In this document: piece by piece, positions 48,741 to 58,795 of the stretch
Position numbering within the stretch: position 1 is the first letter of the stretch
Layout: every line of letters begins with the position of its first letter
Assembly (NCBI GenBank): GCA_016779605.1
Contig: JADHNH010000005.1
Coordinates: forward strand, 1-64,000
Reading direction: 5' to 3'
DNA: 64,000 bases
Source: Nevskia sp.
GTDB lineage: Bacteria > Pseudomonadota > Gammaproteobacteria > Nevskiales > Nevskiaceae
Program-made: the position numbers and the translations under genes
Notes under the pieces: model-generated
Seen by the model: only the letters and a program-made list of their open reading frames with translations
Databases searched by the model: none
What the model was told of the DNA's origin: nothing

Positions 48741-49862
48741 TCACAGTCGTGCGAGCAGCGCCCGTTCCACCGCCGCGCGCTCGGCGTCCACCTGGATCAG
48801 GTCGCGCAGGCCGCCGCGCAGTACCGCGTCAGGGTCCTTCAGGCCGTTGCCGGTGAGCGTGCACACCACGGTCGAGCCGGCCGGGATGCGCCCGCGCTTG
48901 AGGTCGCGCACCGCGCCGGCCAGCGAAGTGGCCGAGGCCGGCTCGCAGAACACGCCCTCGGCCGCCGCCAGGCGCGCCTGCATGGCCAGGATCTCCTCGT
49001 CGCCGAGCTCGTCGAACCAGCCGCCCGACTCGCGCTGCACGGTCCAGGCCTGCTCCCAGCTCTGCGGGTCGCCGATGCGGATGGCGGTGGCCACCGTCTC
49101 CGGCTCCTTGACCGGCCCGCCGCGCAGGAACGGCGCGGCGCCGGAAGCCTGGTAGCCGACCATGCGCGGCCGCCCGGCGACGGGCGCCGGCGGCAGCTGC
49201 GCGCAGGCGCCGCCGCAGAAAGCGCAGGCGGCGGTGCCGGTGCCCGCGCTCTCGCTGTAGCCGATCCAGTGCGCAGTGATGTTGCCGGCGTTGCCCACCG
49301 GCAGGCAGTGGAAGTCCGGCGCGCGGCCGAGCGCCTCGACGATTTCGAAGGCGGCAGTCTTCTGGCCCTGCAGGCGGTAGGGGTTGATCGAGTTGACGAT
49401 CGCCACCGGCGCGGTCCGCGCCACTTCCTTGACCAGTCGCATGCCGTCGTCGAAATTGCCGCGGATCTGCACGACCGTCGCGCCGTGCACCACCGCCTGG
49501 GCCAGCTTGCCCATGGCGATCTTGCCCTCGGGAATCAGCACGAACGCCTTGATGCCGGCGCGCGCGGCATAGGCCGCCGCCGCCGCCGAGGTGTTGCCGG
49601 TGCTGGCGCAGATGATGGCGCGGCTGCCGGCATGCACCGCCTGCGTCACCGCCACCGTCATGCCGCGGTCCTTGAACGAGCCGGTCGGATTGGCGCCTTC
49701 GAACTTGACGTAGATATCGGCATCCACGCCCTCGGCGCGCGGCAGGTTCTCCAGCCGGATCAGCGGCGTGCGGCCCTCGCCCAGGCTGATCGCACGCGCC
49801 TCCGGCGCCAGCGGCAGGCGGCTGCGGTAAGTCTCGATGATGCCGGTATATCTGGAAGTCAT
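48741..49862 (-). CDS. thrC: Threonine synthase
   Basis: PLP enzyme that converts O-phosphohomoserine to threonine; 373 residues from ATG 49862. The PLP lysine is in GSFKDRG (Lys64) and the phosphate-binding loop in [15 protein letters not shown] (about 86-100), with PVGNAGNIT at about 188-196. An unusual insert at about 203-229 contains three cysteines in C-x2-C-x3-C (CAFCGGAC, Cys213, 216, 220) before RPRMVGYQ. No clear Shine-Dalgarno precedes the ATG; repeat B lies immediately upstream. It follows hom. Confidence 0.93.
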   Translation of the reverse strand: MTSRYTGIIETYRSRLPLAPEARAISLGEGRTPLIRLENLPRAEGVDADIYVKFEGANPTGSFKDRGMTVAVTQAVHAGSRAIICASTGNTSAAAAAYAARAGIKAFVLIPEGKIAMGKLAQAVVHGATVVQIRGNFDDGMRLVKEVARTAPVAIVNSINPYRLQGQKTAAFEIVEALGRAPDFHCLPVGNAGNITAHWIGYSESAGTGTAACAFCGGACAQLPPAPVAGRPRMVGYQASGAAPFLRGGPVKEPETVATAIRIGDPQSWEQAWTVQRESGGWFDELGDEEILAMQARLAAAEGVFCEPASATSLAGAVRDLKRGRIPAGSTVVCTLTGNGLKDPDAVLRGGLRDLIQVDAERAAVERALLARL

Positions 49863-49885
49863 TTTAGGTTTGCTGAATCGAAGAC

Positions 49886-50014
49886 GGTCCGCCAATGAAC
49901 GCCAATAAACGCAAATAACAGCTGAAAAATCTCATCCGCGCGTGCCATTGCTTCTTTGTACCGGTCCGAGTTGTTTCGCTTCTATTCGCGTTTATTCGCG
50001 TTCATTTGCGGACC
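49886..50014. repeat. Palindromic intergenic repeat, family B copy 2
   Basis: GGTCCGCCAATGAACGCC, continuing through AATAAACGCAAATAAC, faces ATTCGCGTTTATTCGCG and TTCATTTGCGGACC at the right end. The arms match copy 1 (22768-22852), but the loop is about 45 bases longer. It lies between the hom stop (50033) and the thrC start (49862). Confidence 0.85.
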
Positions 50015-50032
50015 GAAATCGCTGCCCGATAT

Positions 50033-51340
50033 TTACTCGAAATGTTCAACACGCAGCCGCGACGCGCCCGGCCGCACGAACGGCAGCGCCTGCATGCGCT
50101 CCAGGGCGCCCCTGGCGCGCGCGTCGGCGATTTCCGAGGTGATGATCGCCAGGGTGGCGTCCTCGTGCTCGCGCGGCTCCTTCTGCAGGATCGCCTCGAT
50201 GCTGATGTCCAGCTCCGCCAGGATCGAGGTGATCGCGCGCAGCACGCCCGGCTCGTCGGCCACGCGCAGGCGCAGGTAATAGGCGCTGGCCACGTTGCCG
50301 GCCGGCACCACCGGCAGTTCGCGCAGCGCGCCCGGCTGGAATCCCAGGTCGGGCACCAAGTGCCGCGGCGCGGCGCCCTGCATGCGCGCCACGTCCACCA
50401 GGTCGGCGATCACCGCCGAGGCGGTGGCCTCGCCGCCGGCGCCGCGGCCGGCGCAGACGATCTGGCCGACGGCGTCGCCGTGCACGCGGATCGCGTTGAG
50501 CGCGCCGTCGGTCCTGGCCAGCGGATGCGCCGCCGGCACCAGCGTCGGGTGCACCCACATCTGGATGCCCTCGGCCGAGCGCTTGGCCAGCCCCAGCGGC
50601 TTGATGCAGTAGCCCAGCTCCTGGGCGAGCTGGATGTCCTGCGGCGTGACCTGGCCGATGCCCTCGCGCGCCACCGCGGCGAAGTTCAGCGGCACGCCGA
50701 AGGCGATCGAGGCAAGGATCGCCAGCTTGTGCGCGGCGTCGACGCCCTCGACGTCGAACGTCGGGTCGGCCTCGGCGTAGCCCAGCTTCTGCGCGTCGGC
50801 CAGGGCGTCGGCGAAGCTCTGCCCGCGCGCGGCCATCTGCGTGAGGATGTAGTTGCTGGTGCCGTTGATGATCCCGGCCAGGCTGTCGATCGAATTCGCC
50901 GCCAGGCCTTCGCGCAGCACCTTGATGATCGGGATGCCGCCGCCCACCGCGGCCTCGTAGGCCAGGTGCGCGCCGGCGGCGCGCGCGGCCTGCGAGATCT
51001 GGTTGCCATGCTCGGCCAGCAGCGCCTTGTTGGCGGTCACCACCGCGCGGCCGCGCCCCAGCGCGGCCAGGATCAGCTCGCGCGCCGGCGAGATGCCGCC
51101 GATCAGCTCGACCACCGCGTCGACGTCGGCGCCGGCGACGGCGTGCGGGTCGGTGCCCACCGTGATGCCGGCCAGGTCGCAGTCGCGGACGCGGTGCGGA
51201 TCGCGCATCGCGGCATGCGTCACCACGACGCGGCGGCCGCAGCGGCGGGCGATCTCGTCGCCGTTGCGCGCGAGCACGCGCAGCACCGCCTGGCCGACCG
51301 TGCCCAGGCCGATCAGCCCGACGCGCAGCGGCGCGCTCAT
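50033..51340 (-). CDS. hom: Homoserine dehydrogenase
   Basis: Reduces aspartate semialdehyde to homoserine for threonine and methionine; 435 residues. The NAD(P) motif [12 protein letters not shown] is at about 8-19 and the catalytic region has [11 protein letters not shown] (about 155-165) and [17 protein letters not shown] (about 188-204, with Asp and Lys). A C-terminal ACT domain (about 350-430, [15 protein letters not shown]) gives threonine feedback control. The ATG overlaps the alaC stop by four bases. The alaC-hom-thrC order is typical of this group. Confidence 0.95.
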   Translation of the reverse strand: MSAPLRVGLIGLGTVGQAVLRVLARNGDEIARRCGRRVVVTHAAMRDPHRVRDCDLAGITVGTDPHAVAGADVDAVVELIGGISPARELILAALGRGRAVVTANKALLAEHGNQISQAARAAGAHLAYEAAVGGGIPIIKVLREGLAANSIDSLAGIINGTSNYILTQMAARGQSFADALADAQKLGYAEADPTFDVEGVDAAHKLAILASIAFGVPLNFAAVAREGIGQVTPQDIQLAQELGYCIKPLGLAKRSAEGIQMWVHPTLVPAAHPLARTDGALNAIRVHGDAVGQIVCAGRGAGGEATASAVIADLVDVARMQGAAPRHLVPDLGFQPGALRELPVVPAGNVASAYYLRLRVADEPGVLRAITSILAELDISIEAILQKEPREHEDATLAIITSEIADARARGALERMQALPFVRPGASRLRVEHFE

Positions 51341-52587
51341 GCCGCGGCGGCCCGCAGCGGCGCGCCCTTGGCCAGCATCTTGCGGATCGAGCGCATCGCC
51401 TGGCGGGTGCGCTGCTCGTTCTCGATCAGCGAGAAGCGCACGTATTCGTCGCCGTACTCGCCGAAGCCGATGCCCGGCGACACCGCCACCCGGGCCTCGT
51501 CGAGCAGCCGCTTGGAAAACTCCAGCGAGCCCAGCGCGCGGTACGCCTCCGGGATGCGCGCCCAGACGAACATGGTCGCGCGCGGCTTCTCCACCGGCCA
51601 GCCGGCCTTGTTGAGCCCTTCCACCAGCACATCGCGGCGCTTGCGGTACATCTCGCAGATCTCGGCCACGCAGTCCTGCGGCCCTTCCAGCGCGGCGATC
51701 GCCGCCACCTGGATCGGCGTGAACATACCGTAGTCCAGGTAGCTCTTGATGCGCGCCAGCGCCGCCACCAGGGTCGGGTTGCCGCACATGAAGCCGACGC
51801 GCCAGCCGGGCATGTTGTAGCTCTTGGACAGCGTGAAGAACTCCACCGCGATGTCCTTGGCGCCGGGCACCTGCAGCACCGAAGGCGCAACGTAGCCGTC
51901 GAACACGATGTCGGCGTAGGCCAGGTCGTGCACCAGCCAGATGCCGTGTTCGCGGCAGATCGCCACGATCTTCTCGAAGAACGGCAGCTCCACGCACTGC
52001 GTGGTGGGGTTGGCCGGGAAATTCAGGATCAGCATCTTCGGCGCCGGCATCGTCTCCTTGATCGCCTTGTGCAGCTCGTCGAAAAAGTCCACGTCCGGCG
52101 TCAGGCGCACGTGGCGCACGTCGGCGCCGGCCAGCACCACGCCGTAAGGATGGATCGGGTACGCCGGGTTGGGCACCAGCACGGTGTCGCCCGGCGCCAG
52201 GGTGGCGAAGGCCAGGTGCGCCAGTCCTTCCTTGGAGCCGATGGTGGCGATCACCTCGGTCTCCGGGTCCACTTCGACCTGGTAGCGCGTGCGGTACCAC
52301 GCGGCCATGGCGCGGCGCAGCCGCGGGATGCCCTTGCTTACCGAGTAGCGGTGCGCGTGCACCGCGTCTTCATCGTGGTGCTCGGGCTTGACGTATTCCG
52401 ACTCGGTGCCGCGCACCGCCACTTCCACCAGCTTGTCGACGATGTGCCGCGGGGTCGGCTGGTCCGGGTTGCCCATGCCGAAGTCGATGATGTCCTCGCC
52501 GCGAGCTCGCGCCGTTTTCTTCATGTCGGAGACAATGTTGAAAACGTAGGGCGGCAAGCGCTGGATGCGCGGGAAGACGCTGTTCAC
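51337..52587 (-). CDS. alaC: Alanine transaminase, AlaC type
   Basis: PLP aminotransferase (class I fold) making alanine from pyruvate; 416 residues. The PLP lysine is in [15 protein letters not shown] (about 238-250), with NFPANPTTQ (Asn contact) and a C-terminal RFSLIEN. Compared with the AlaC sequences I know, where [16 protein letters not shown] runs on directly, about 17 residues ([17 protein letters not shown], about 62-78) are inserted after RGT. The frame is intact and the insert is acidic, His-rich. Its stop overlaps the hom start, so both are probably coupled. Confidence 0.9.
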   Translation of the reverse strand: MNSVFPRIQRLPPYVFNIVSDMKKTARARGEDIIDFGMGNPDQPTPRHIVDKLVEVAVRGTESEYVKPEHHDEDAVHAHRYSVSKGIPRLRRAMAAWYRTRYQVEVDPETEVIATIGSKEGLAHLAFATLAPGDTVLVPNPAYPIHPYGVVLAGADVRHVRLTPDVDFFDELHKAIKETMPAPKMLILNFPANPTTQCVELPFFEKIVAICREHGIWLVHDLAYADIVFDGYVAPSVLQVPGAKDIAVEFFTLSKSYNMPGWRVGFMCGNPTLVAALARIKSYLDYGMFTPIQVAAIAALEGPQDCVAEICEMYRKRRDVLVEGLNKAGWPVEKPRATMFVWARIPEAYRALGSLEFSKRLLDEARVAVSPGIGFGEYGDEYVRFSLIENEQRTRQAMRSIRKMLAKGAPLRAAAA

Positions 52588-52723
52588 GGGAGAGTCCTGA
52601 CGAGCGGTGTGGGTGGTTCGGGCGGCGCAAAAGCGCCGTTAGGGGCGCAATTATTGATTCGGCGGCCGAATACTTCAACGCGCAGCGCGCTTTTCGTGCG
52701 CCGCGCCCGTCTGCTGCGGGCTT

Positions 52724-53140
52724 TCAGCCGGCCGGCATGTTACGGGCGAATTTTGTGGCGGCCGGGTCCAGCGCCACCCAGGGCTGGGCCGAGTCGCACC
52801 ACAGGTGCAGCGCCGGCTTGAGCCAGGAAATGTCGTCCAGTGTGCCGGCCTTGATCCAGCTCAGGCCGGGCGTGGCCTCCACTTCGGACACGATCGGCGA
52901 GCCGCAGCGCGGGCAGAAGCGGCGCCGCACGGCACCGCCGCTTGCGCCGCGGTCGTCGAACGCCGCCAGCGCGGTGCCGCTGAACTCGAGGCTGGCCGCC
53001 GGCACGCCGACGATGATCGAAAAGGCCGAGCCGGACTGCCGCTGGCAATGCTTGCAGTGGCACACCGCGGTGGCCACCGGCTCCGCGCCGGAACGGTAGC
53101 GCACCGCGCCGCACAGGCAACCCCCTTCGATCCGGCTCAT
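52724..53140 (-). CDS. GFA-family protein (Mss4-like zinc fold)
   Basis: This 138-residue protein of the GFA/CENP-V family has two zinc sites: GGCLCGAVRY (about 7-16) and CHCKHCQRQSGSAF (about 27-40), then FCPRCGSPI at about 75-83. The family name (glutathione-dependent formaldehyde-activating) comes from one enzyme; most members have no proven reaction. It stands alone on the minus strand between alaC and a glycosyltransferase. I do not assign a substrate. Confidence 0.88.
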   Translation of the reverse strand: MSRIEGGCLCGAVRYRSGAEPVATAVCHCKHCQRQSGSAFSIIVGVPAASLEFSGTALAAFDDRGASGGAVRRRFCPRCGSPIVSEVEATPGLSWIKAGTLDDISWLKPALHLWCDSAQPWVALDPAATKFARNMPAG

Positions 53141-53217
53141 CCTGCGTTCTCCCGAATGGTTCCGCCCAACCCGCGCATGATTTCAGATCCGCTGCGCGCC
53201 TGCCTGCGCACCGCGCT

Positions 53218-54819
53218 TCATTTCAGGCGCGCCAGCATGGAAATGACGAAGCGGCCGCTGCCGGGCGGGTTCGGCACCGCGTCGTTGAACACCATGTCGA
53301 TGCCGTCGCCCAGGCGCGACAGGGGATGCAGCACGTCCGGGTAGGCCGAATCGCGCCGCGTGTTCATGAACACGAACACGCAGCCGCTGGCGCGCAGCAG
53401 CTGCCCGAACAGCGGGTCCGGCACCGAGGCCAGGGGCACCAGCGCAGCCTTGCGCCGTGCGTAGAAATTGATCAGGTCCGGGCGCACCGCGAGCACGCAG
53501 TCCTGCGGCGGCACCTGCGCCTGGATCTGCCGCAGGTCGCGCGCCATGACGATCTCGGCGTTGACCTCCTCGTAGGCCTCGGCCGGGTCCGCCTTGTACC
53601 ACGACACGTAGGCGCGGGCGTCGGGCAGCGGGCTGTCCGCGGCGGCGGCCACACGCGCGGCGCCGCGCACCAGCGCCGGCACCAGCGCAGCGGCGAGCAG
53701 GGCACCGGTTGCGGCCAGCGCGACACGCCGGAGGGAGAATCCCCCACCGGCCGTGCGCCGCAGTGCCGTCAGCGCCAGCACCGGCTGCACGGCCAGCACC
53801 GGCACGATCACCCACAGGAAGCGCGAGGCCTCCTCCGGAAAAGGCCACACGCACAGGATCGCCGCATACGCCGCCAGGTAGACCGCATCGTCGGCCAGGT
53901 GCGCCGCGCGCCACAGCGCGCCGGCCACGCAAGCCGCACCGAAGGCGCCGAACGCGATCGCCAAGGCCGGCCCGGCGCCGAAATCGTCCAGGAAGCCGCC
54001 TCCCAGGGCCGGCAGTTCCCGCTGCAGCTGGCCGGCGAGGTGGCGCAGCGGCGCCACCCCGTAGATCGCCTCGAGCTGCGCCTGGTAGCTCTGTGCGGAG
54101 CGGTGCAGCAGGTGCCAAGCGGCCAGCGGCGCTACGGCAATGGCCAGGGCGATGGCGCCGCTGCGGCGCGGCGCGCGCAGTGCCGCCAACGCCAGGGGCA
54201 CTAGCAGCGCCACGCCGATGGTGCGCGTCAGCACGGCGGCGGCCACCGCCAGCGCCGCCGCGTAGAGCCATTCCGCGCGCGCACTGCGCCGCCAGGCGCC
54301 GAGCAGCGCCAGTGCCAGCAGGCTGCACAGCAGGTAGAGGTATTCCGACTGCACGGTCAGCCCGAGCAGCCAGCTCTGCGGCAGCGCTGCGCACAGCAGC
54401 ACCGCCGTCGCCGCCTCGCGGGCGGCAAATCCCTCGCCGCGCAGCCAGGCCCACAAGGCCACCAGGGCCAGCAGGAACGCCGCCAGGGTGACCGCATGCA
54501 CCCGGTGCAGGTCGCCCGCGGCACCGCTCCAGGCCAGCAGCAGCGGATACAGCGGCGGGAACCGGCTCACCGCGGCAGCCTGCGCCGCCACGCCGGCATC
54601 CCCCGGACTGGCGAAATGTTCCGCCATCATCAGGTAGTCCGGCCCGTCGTTGGCGAACTGCCCCATCTGGCCCGTCCAGGTCCAGGCGCAGTACAGCGGC
54701 GCCACCAGCGCCAGCACCGCGACGAGCAAGGCCCGCCGCCGCCACTGCGCCAAAGCGCGGGCGCCGGCAGGTGCGACGTCGCTGCCGGCTGCGGAGCTGG
54801 GTGCGGGCAGGCCGTTCAT
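53218..54819 (-). CDS. Multi-pass GT-C type glycosyltransferase, family 39-like
   Basis: This 533-residue inner-membrane protein has about ten to twelve hydrophobic segments and a C-terminal periplasmic domain from about residue 390. The first periplasmic loop has the acidic motif NDGPDYLMMAEHFA (about 51-64) and RFPPLYPLLLAW (about 82-93), which is typical of GT39/ArnT-like enzymes that use polyprenyl-linked sugars. Acceptor and donor are unknown. I prefer ATG 54819 (MNGLP); ATG 54831 is in frame, neither has a clear Shine-Dalgarno, and TATGAT overlapping the first could be a -10 box. It is divergent from the peroxiredoxin gene. Confidence 0.75.
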   Translation of the reverse strand: MNGLPAPSSAAGSDVAPAGARALAQWRRRALLVAVLALVAPLYCAWTWTGQMGQFANDGPDYLMMAEHFASPGDAGVAAQAAAVSRFPPLYPLLLAWSGAAGDLHRVHAVTLAAFLLALVALWAWLRGEGFAAREAATAVLLCAALPQSWLLGLTVQSEYLYLLCSLLALALLGAWRRSARAEWLYAAALAVAAAVLTRTIGVALLVPLALAALRAPRRSGAIALAIAVAPLAAWHLLHRSAQSYQAQLEAIYGVAPLRHLAGQLQRELPALGGGFLDDFGAGPALAIAFGAFGAACVAGALWRAAHLADDAVYLAAYAAILCVWPFPEEASRFLWVIVPVLAVQPVLALTALRRTAGGGFSLRRVALAATGALLAAALVPALVRGAARVAAAADSPLPDARAYVSWYKADPAEAYEEVNAEIVMARDLRQIQAQVPPQDCVLAVRPDLINFYARRKAALVPLASVPDPLFGQLLRASGCVFVFMNTRRDSAYPDVLHPLSRLGDGIDMVFNDAVPNPPGSGRFVISMLARLK

Positions 54820-54893
54820 CGCGGCGATCATACCGGAGCCGCGCGCGCCGGCCGGCCGCTGCGCCACCGGCGTCCAATCCGTACACTGTGCCC

Positions 54894-55466
54894 ATGCATC
54901 CGCACCGTCACACGCCGGCACGGCGGCAGCGGTGGAAGCGGCTGGCGGCCGCGGCCCTGCTGTGCGCCGCGGCCCCGGCGCTCGCCGCCCTGCAACCGGG
55001 CACGAAGGCGCCCGCCTTCAGCGCGCCGGCTTCGCTGGGCGGCAAGGTGTTCGATTTTTCACTGGCCGATGCGCTCAGGCAGGGCCCGGTGGTGCTGTAT
55101 TTCTATCCCGCCGCGTTCACTTCCGGCTGCACGGTCGAGGCACACGAGTTCGCCGAGGCCTCGGACCAGTTCAAGGCCCTGGGCGCCTCGCTGATCGGGG
55201 TCTCGCACGACGACATCGGCACCCTGAAGCGCTTCTCGGTCTCGGAATGCCGCAGCAAGTTCGCGGTGGCCGCGGACCCGGACCAGTCGATCGCGCACGC
55301 CTACCGGGCGACCCTATGGTTCTGGCCCGGCCATGCGGACCGCACCTCGTTCGTCATTGCTCCCGACGGCAAGGTGATTTACGAATACTCGGCGCTGAGC
55401 CCGGACGCGCACGTGCGCAACACGCTCGAGGCGCTGCGCCGCTGGCGCGCGGCACAGCAGCGCTAA
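54894..55466 (+). CDS. Exported BCP/AhpC-type peroxiredoxin
   Basis: Thiol peroxidase reducing hydroperoxides; 190 residues. A Sec signal peptide (RLAAAALLCAAAPALA, about 15-31) places it in the periplasm, which is less common for this family. The peroxidatic cysteine is in AAFTSGCTVEAHEFAE (Cys79), with the conserved Thr three residues before it. A further Cys in VSECRSKFAVAAD (about 119) may be the resolving one. The last bases overlap the AraC gene stop tail to tail (CTAA). Confidence 0.88.
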   Translation: MHPHRHTPARRQRWKRLAAAALLCAAAPALAALQPGTKAPAFSAPASLGGKVFDFSLADALRQGPVVLYFYPAAFTSGCTVEAHEFAEASDQFKALGASLIGVSHDDIGTLKRFSVSECRSKFAVAADPDQSIAHAYRATLWFWPGHADRTSFVIAPDGKVIYEYSALSPDAHVRNTLEALRRWRAAQQR

Positions 55467-56443
55467 GTGGCGGGCGGCGCCGCGGCGACCTGGGCTTCGC
55501 GCAGGCGGCTTGGCGGCAGCCCGGCGTGCGCCTTGAAGATCCGGCTGAAGTGGGCGGCGTCGTCGAATCCCCAGCGCGCCGCGATCGCCGCGATGCTGCA
55601 GTGCCTGAACGCCGGATCCAGCAGGGCCTCGCGGCAGCGCTCCAGCCGCCGCTGCTGGATCCACGACGACACGCTGCGCCCGGTCTGCTCGAACAGCCGG
55701 TGCAGGTAGCGCAGCGAAATGCGGTTGGCGCGCGCGATCCGTTCCAGGCTCAGGTCCGCCTCGTGCAGGTGATCCAGGATGTAGCGCTGCACCGACTGCA
55801 GGTAGCGCTCGGACAGCCGGGTGGAGCCTTCGCCGTCGACGCTGGCCATGGCCGCGGCGATCAGCTCCAGCGTGGCGCGCTGCAGCCCTGCCCGCTGCTG
55901 TGGGTTCACCGCTTCGCCCTGCGCCGCCAGCGCCTGGATGTGCGCCGCCACGATGGTGCCGATGCCCCTGCGCCCGTCCAGGCGCGCGCCGGCGAACGGC
56001 GCGCCGCGCGGCAGGTGCTGCTCCAGCATGCGCCAGGGCACCATCAGCGTGATCTTGTGCAGCGGCTCCATCACCTCGAATTCGGTCGCGCGGTCGCTGG
56101 ACCAGAACACGATGTCGCCGGCGGCGATGGCGAGCGCCTGGTCGCCGATGCGGAAATGCTCGAGGCCCTGGCGGGTGACCTGCACGCCCAGGTAGGGCTC
56201 CTGGTCCTGGCGCAGCTGGCGTCCCAGGCGCCGGCCCGTGCAGGGGCTGCAGACGCATTCCACCACCCGCAGCGCGGACACGTCCTGCTGGCGCATGCGG
56301 GCGGAAAAACCGGGCGCCAGCCGGCGCGGCACTTCCCAGCTGCGGTAGCCGGCGCTCAGCGCCGCCTGCCAGGCGTCGGTGAGCTCCGCCGAGCCGATCC
56401 CCTCGCTGGACCAGCGCCCCGCCGGGAAATTGTTCATGTCCAC
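55463..56443 (-). CDS. AraC-family transcriptional regulator
   Basis: This 326-residue activator has an AraC-binding-2 type sensor domain (about 30-190, FRIGDQALAIAAGDIVFWSSD) and a C-terminal double helix-turn-helix (about 215-318: LSLERIARANRISLRYLHRLFEQ and IAAIAARWGFDDAAHFSRIFKAH). The GTG start has GGAGGAG five bases upstream. It lies 174 bp downstream of the SDR/glyoxalase/cupin operon on the same strand and is the obvious candidate controller of it. The effector is unknown. Confidence 0.9.
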   Translation of the reverse strand: MDMNNFPAGRWSSEGIGSAELTDAWQAALSAGYRSWEVPRRLAPGFSARMRQQDVSALRVVECVCSPCTGRRLGRQLRQDQEPYLGVQVTRQGLEHFRIGDQALAIAAGDIVFWSSDRATEFEVMEPLHKITLMVPWRMLEQHLPRGAPFAGARLDGRRGIGTIVAAHIQALAAQGEAVNPQQRAGLQRATLELIAAAMASVDGEGSTRLSERYLQSVQRYILDHLHEADLSLERIARANRISLRYLHRLFEQTGRSVSSWIQQRRLERCREALLDPAFRHCSIAAIAARWGFDDAAHFSRIFKAHAGLPPSRLREAQVAAAPPAT

Positions 56444-56617
56444 GGGATCTCCTCCAGGCCGCCGCCCGGGAGCCGGTTTATGGTGCAGCGGGCCGCAGAC
56501 TTGCGGCCCCGGTGGCGCGAAACCCTGGGCGGAAAGCGGCGTCTGCCGGCATTCTACGCCGGACCCCGGTGAGCATCGAAGCGCCGCCGGCTGCCGGCGG
56601 CGGCGGCATTTGCCGGC

Positions 56618-57421
56618 CTAGCGGGCGGTGAAGGCGCCGTCCACCGTCAGCATCGAGCCGGACACCCACTCCGACTCCTCCGCGGCCAGGAACAGCGCGC
56701 AGTTGGCGACGTCGGCGGCGGTGCCCACCCGCGGCCACGGCGTGAGGTCGTGCAGCAGCTTGTTGGTGTCGGCGTTTTCCAGGAACGGGCGCACCATCGC
56801 GGTGGCCAGGAATCCCGGGCAGATCGCGTTGACGTTGATCCGGTGCGGGGCGAAGTCCAGCGCGAGCTGCCGGGTGAGGTTCACCACCGCGCCCTTGGAG
56901 GTGCAGTAGGCCGGCTCCTGCGCCAGGCCCACCAGCCCGCCGATGGAGGCGATGTTGATCACCTTGCCGCGGCTGCCTGACGGCCGCGGCGCCTGCTTCA
57001 TCATCTGCGCGATGGCGTACTTGCACCCGAGCCAGACGCCCTTGGTGTTGACCGCCATGGTGAAGTCGAATTGCTCCTCGGTCTCGTCGAGGATCGTGTG
57101 CAGGCCGGTGAACACGCCGGCGTTGTTGACCATGACGTCGAGCCGGCCGTAGCGCGCCACCGCCTCGGCCACCAGCTGCTCGACCTGCGCGGCCCTGACC
57201 ACGTCGGCGGCGACGAACGCCGCCTTGCCGCCCTGGCTGCGGATCAGCTCGTCGGTCGGCACCGACAGGTCCGGCTCGTAGCCGTCCTTCAGCGCCTCGC
57301 GCGTGCGGTCCGAGCAGACCACGGTGGCACCGGCCTTGGCCAGCGCCAGGGCGATGGCGCGGCCGTTGCCGGAGCTCGAACCGGTGACGACGGCGACGTG
57401 ATTCTCCAGGCGGGACGTCAT
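56618..57421 (-). CDS. Short-chain dehydrogenase/reductase 1
   Basis: NAD(P)-dependent oxidoreductase of 267 residues. The cofactor motif is TGSSSGNGRAIA (about 14-25, classical TGxxxGxG), NNAG is at about 94-97, the catalytic Ser is in INIASIGGLVG, and Y-x3-K is in YCTSKGAV. The substrate is an alcohol or ketone of unknown type. It is the last gene of a four-gene leftward operon (cupin, SDR, glyoxalase, SDR); the gap to the glyoxalase is 64 bp. Confidence 0.9.
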   Translation of the reverse strand: MTSRLENHVAVVTGSSSGNGRAIALALAKAGATVVCSDRTREALKDGYEPDLSVPTDELIRSQGGKAAFVAADVVRAAQVEQLVAEAVARYGRLDVMVNNAGVFTGLHTILDETEEQFDFTMAVNTKGVWLGCKYAIAQMMKQAPRPSGSRGKVINIASIGGLVGLAQEPAYCTSKGAVVNLTRQLALDFAPHRINVNAICPGFLATAMVRPFLENADTNKLLHDLTPWPRVGTAADVANCALFLAAEESEWVSGSMLTVDGAFTAR

Positions 57422-57485
57422 GGCTGCTCTCCTGCCCGCCGGTCAGCGGGAGCGAATGCGGTGGGATGGTGTCTTTTGCCGGGTG

Positions 57486-57881
57486 TCAGACGTAATGACC
57501 GCGGCGCGCCAGCACCTCGATCTTGTAGCCGTCCGGATCGGTGACGAAGAAGAACCGCGCCAGCAGCTCGTCGCCGCGCTTGAATTCCTTGATCGGCTGC
57601 GGCTCCAGGCCCAGGCCGGTGAAACGCGCGTGCTCGGCGTCGAGGTCGTCCACCGCCACCGCCACGTGGCCGTAGCCGGTGCCATGGGTGTACGGCTCGG
57701 TGCGGCCGCGGTTGAGCGTCAGCTCCACCTCGAAGTCGTTTTCGGCGTTGCGCAGGTAGACCAGCGCAAAGTCCGGAAAATCCAGCCGGTGCGAGGTCTT
57801 CAGCCCGAACGCCTGCTCGTAGAAGCGCAGCGAGCGCTCCAGCTCCATCACGCGGATCATGACGTGGATGACTTTTGCCAT
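57486..57881 (-). CDS. Glyoxalase/VOC-family protein, lactoylglutathione lyase-like
   Basis: This 131-residue protein with a vicinal-oxygen-chelate fold has two beta-alpha-beta3 modules. Metal ligands appear at VIHVMIRV (His4), FEVELTLNRG (Glu), YGHVAVAVDD (His) and YKIEVLARR (Glu), all four as in GloA. It could be glyoxalase I, but the setting between two SDR genes suggests a role in breakdown of a dicarbonyl compound. The downstream SDR starts 64 bp on. Confidence 0.88.
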   Translation of the reverse strand: MAKVIHVMIRVMELERSLRFYEQAFGLKTSHRLDFPDFALVYLRNAENDFEVELTLNRGRTEPYTHGTGYGHVAVAVDDLDAEHARFTGLGLEPQPIKEFKRGDELLARFFFVTDPDGYKIEVLARRGHYV

Positions 57882-57906
57882 TGTCCTGCTTCCTGTGGGG
57901 CCGGTC

Positions 57907-58707
57907 TCAGACCGAGTAGCGGCACAGCGTCTCGCCGCCGTCGATGCGCACCAGCACGCCGTGCATGTAGCTGGATTCGTCGGAGCCCAGGAACACCGCC
58001 AGGCTGGCGATGTCGCCGGCTTCGCCCCAGCGCTTGAGCGGGATGCTCTGCACGAAGAAATCGTCGAAGTTCTTGTCGTCGAACAGCGCGCGCGTCAGCG
58101 CGGTCTTGGCGTAGGTCGGGCAGATGCCGTTGACGCGGATGCCGGCGTGGCCGTACTCGATGGCGAAGCAGCGGGTCAGGTTGGCCTGCGCGCCCTTGGA
58201 GATGTTGTACACCGACTGCTTCGGATGGCCCTGCAGCCCTGCGGTGGACACCAGGTTGATGATGTTGCCGCCGCCGCCCTGCCGCAGGAACGCCTTCACC
58301 GCTTCCTGGCAGCCGTACCAGGTGCCTTTCACGTTGACCCGCCAGCAGGCTTCCAGGTCCTCCTCGCCGAACTCGTGGGCGAGCTTGCCGCCGCGATAGA
58401 TGCCGGCGTTGTTGACCATGATGTCGATGCGGCCGTGGCGCACCACCGCCGCGTCCACCAGCGCGGCCACCTCGGCGGCCACCGTCACGTCGCATTTGAC
58501 GAACGAGGCGGTGCCGCCGGCCTGCACGATCTCCTGCACCGTGGTCAGCTCGGGGTGGCTCTCGAAACCGCCGGTCAGCGGCGCTTCACGCAGGTCGCTG
58601 ACCACCACCTTGGCGCCTTCGCGCGCGTAGGCCACCGCGATGGCGCGCCCGAAGCCGGACGCCGCCCCGGTGATGACCGCAACCTTGTTCTTCAGACGAT
58701 CGGACAT
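57907..58707 (-). CDS. Short-chain dehydrogenase/reductase 2
   Basis: This 266-residue SDR has the cofactor motif TGAASGFGRAIA (about 13-24), NNAG at about 93-96, Ser in NLVSTAGLQG (about 143-152) and Y-x3-K in YNISKGAQ. It starts at ATG 58707 with GGAGGG upstream. It is clearly different from SDR 1 in the C-terminal half (FDDKNFDDFFVQSIPLKRWG). Second gene of the operon, 88 bp after the cupin gene; a GC-rich hairpin (GGCGGCGGC and GCCGCCGCC) lies in that gap. Confidence 0.9.
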   Translation of the reverse strand: MSDRLKNKVAVITGAASGFGRAIAVAYAREGAKVVVSDLREAPLTGGFESHPELTTVQEIVQAGGTASFVKCDVTVAAEVAALVDAAVVRHGRIDIMVNNAGIYRGGKLAHEFGEEDLEACWRVNVKGTWYGCQEAVKAFLRQGGGGNIINLVSTAGLQGHPKQSVYNISKGAQANLTRCFAIEYGHAGIRVNGICPTYAKTALTRALFDDKNFDDFFVQSIPLKRWGEAGDIASLAVFLGSDESSYMHGVLVRIDGGETLCRYSV

Positions 58708-58795
58708 GAGGTTCCCTCCGGGATGCCAGCGCATCCAGCTGTTGCCGCTCGGGGCAGCGGGCGGCGGCGGCTTGCCGCCGCCTGCAGCGGGCCCT

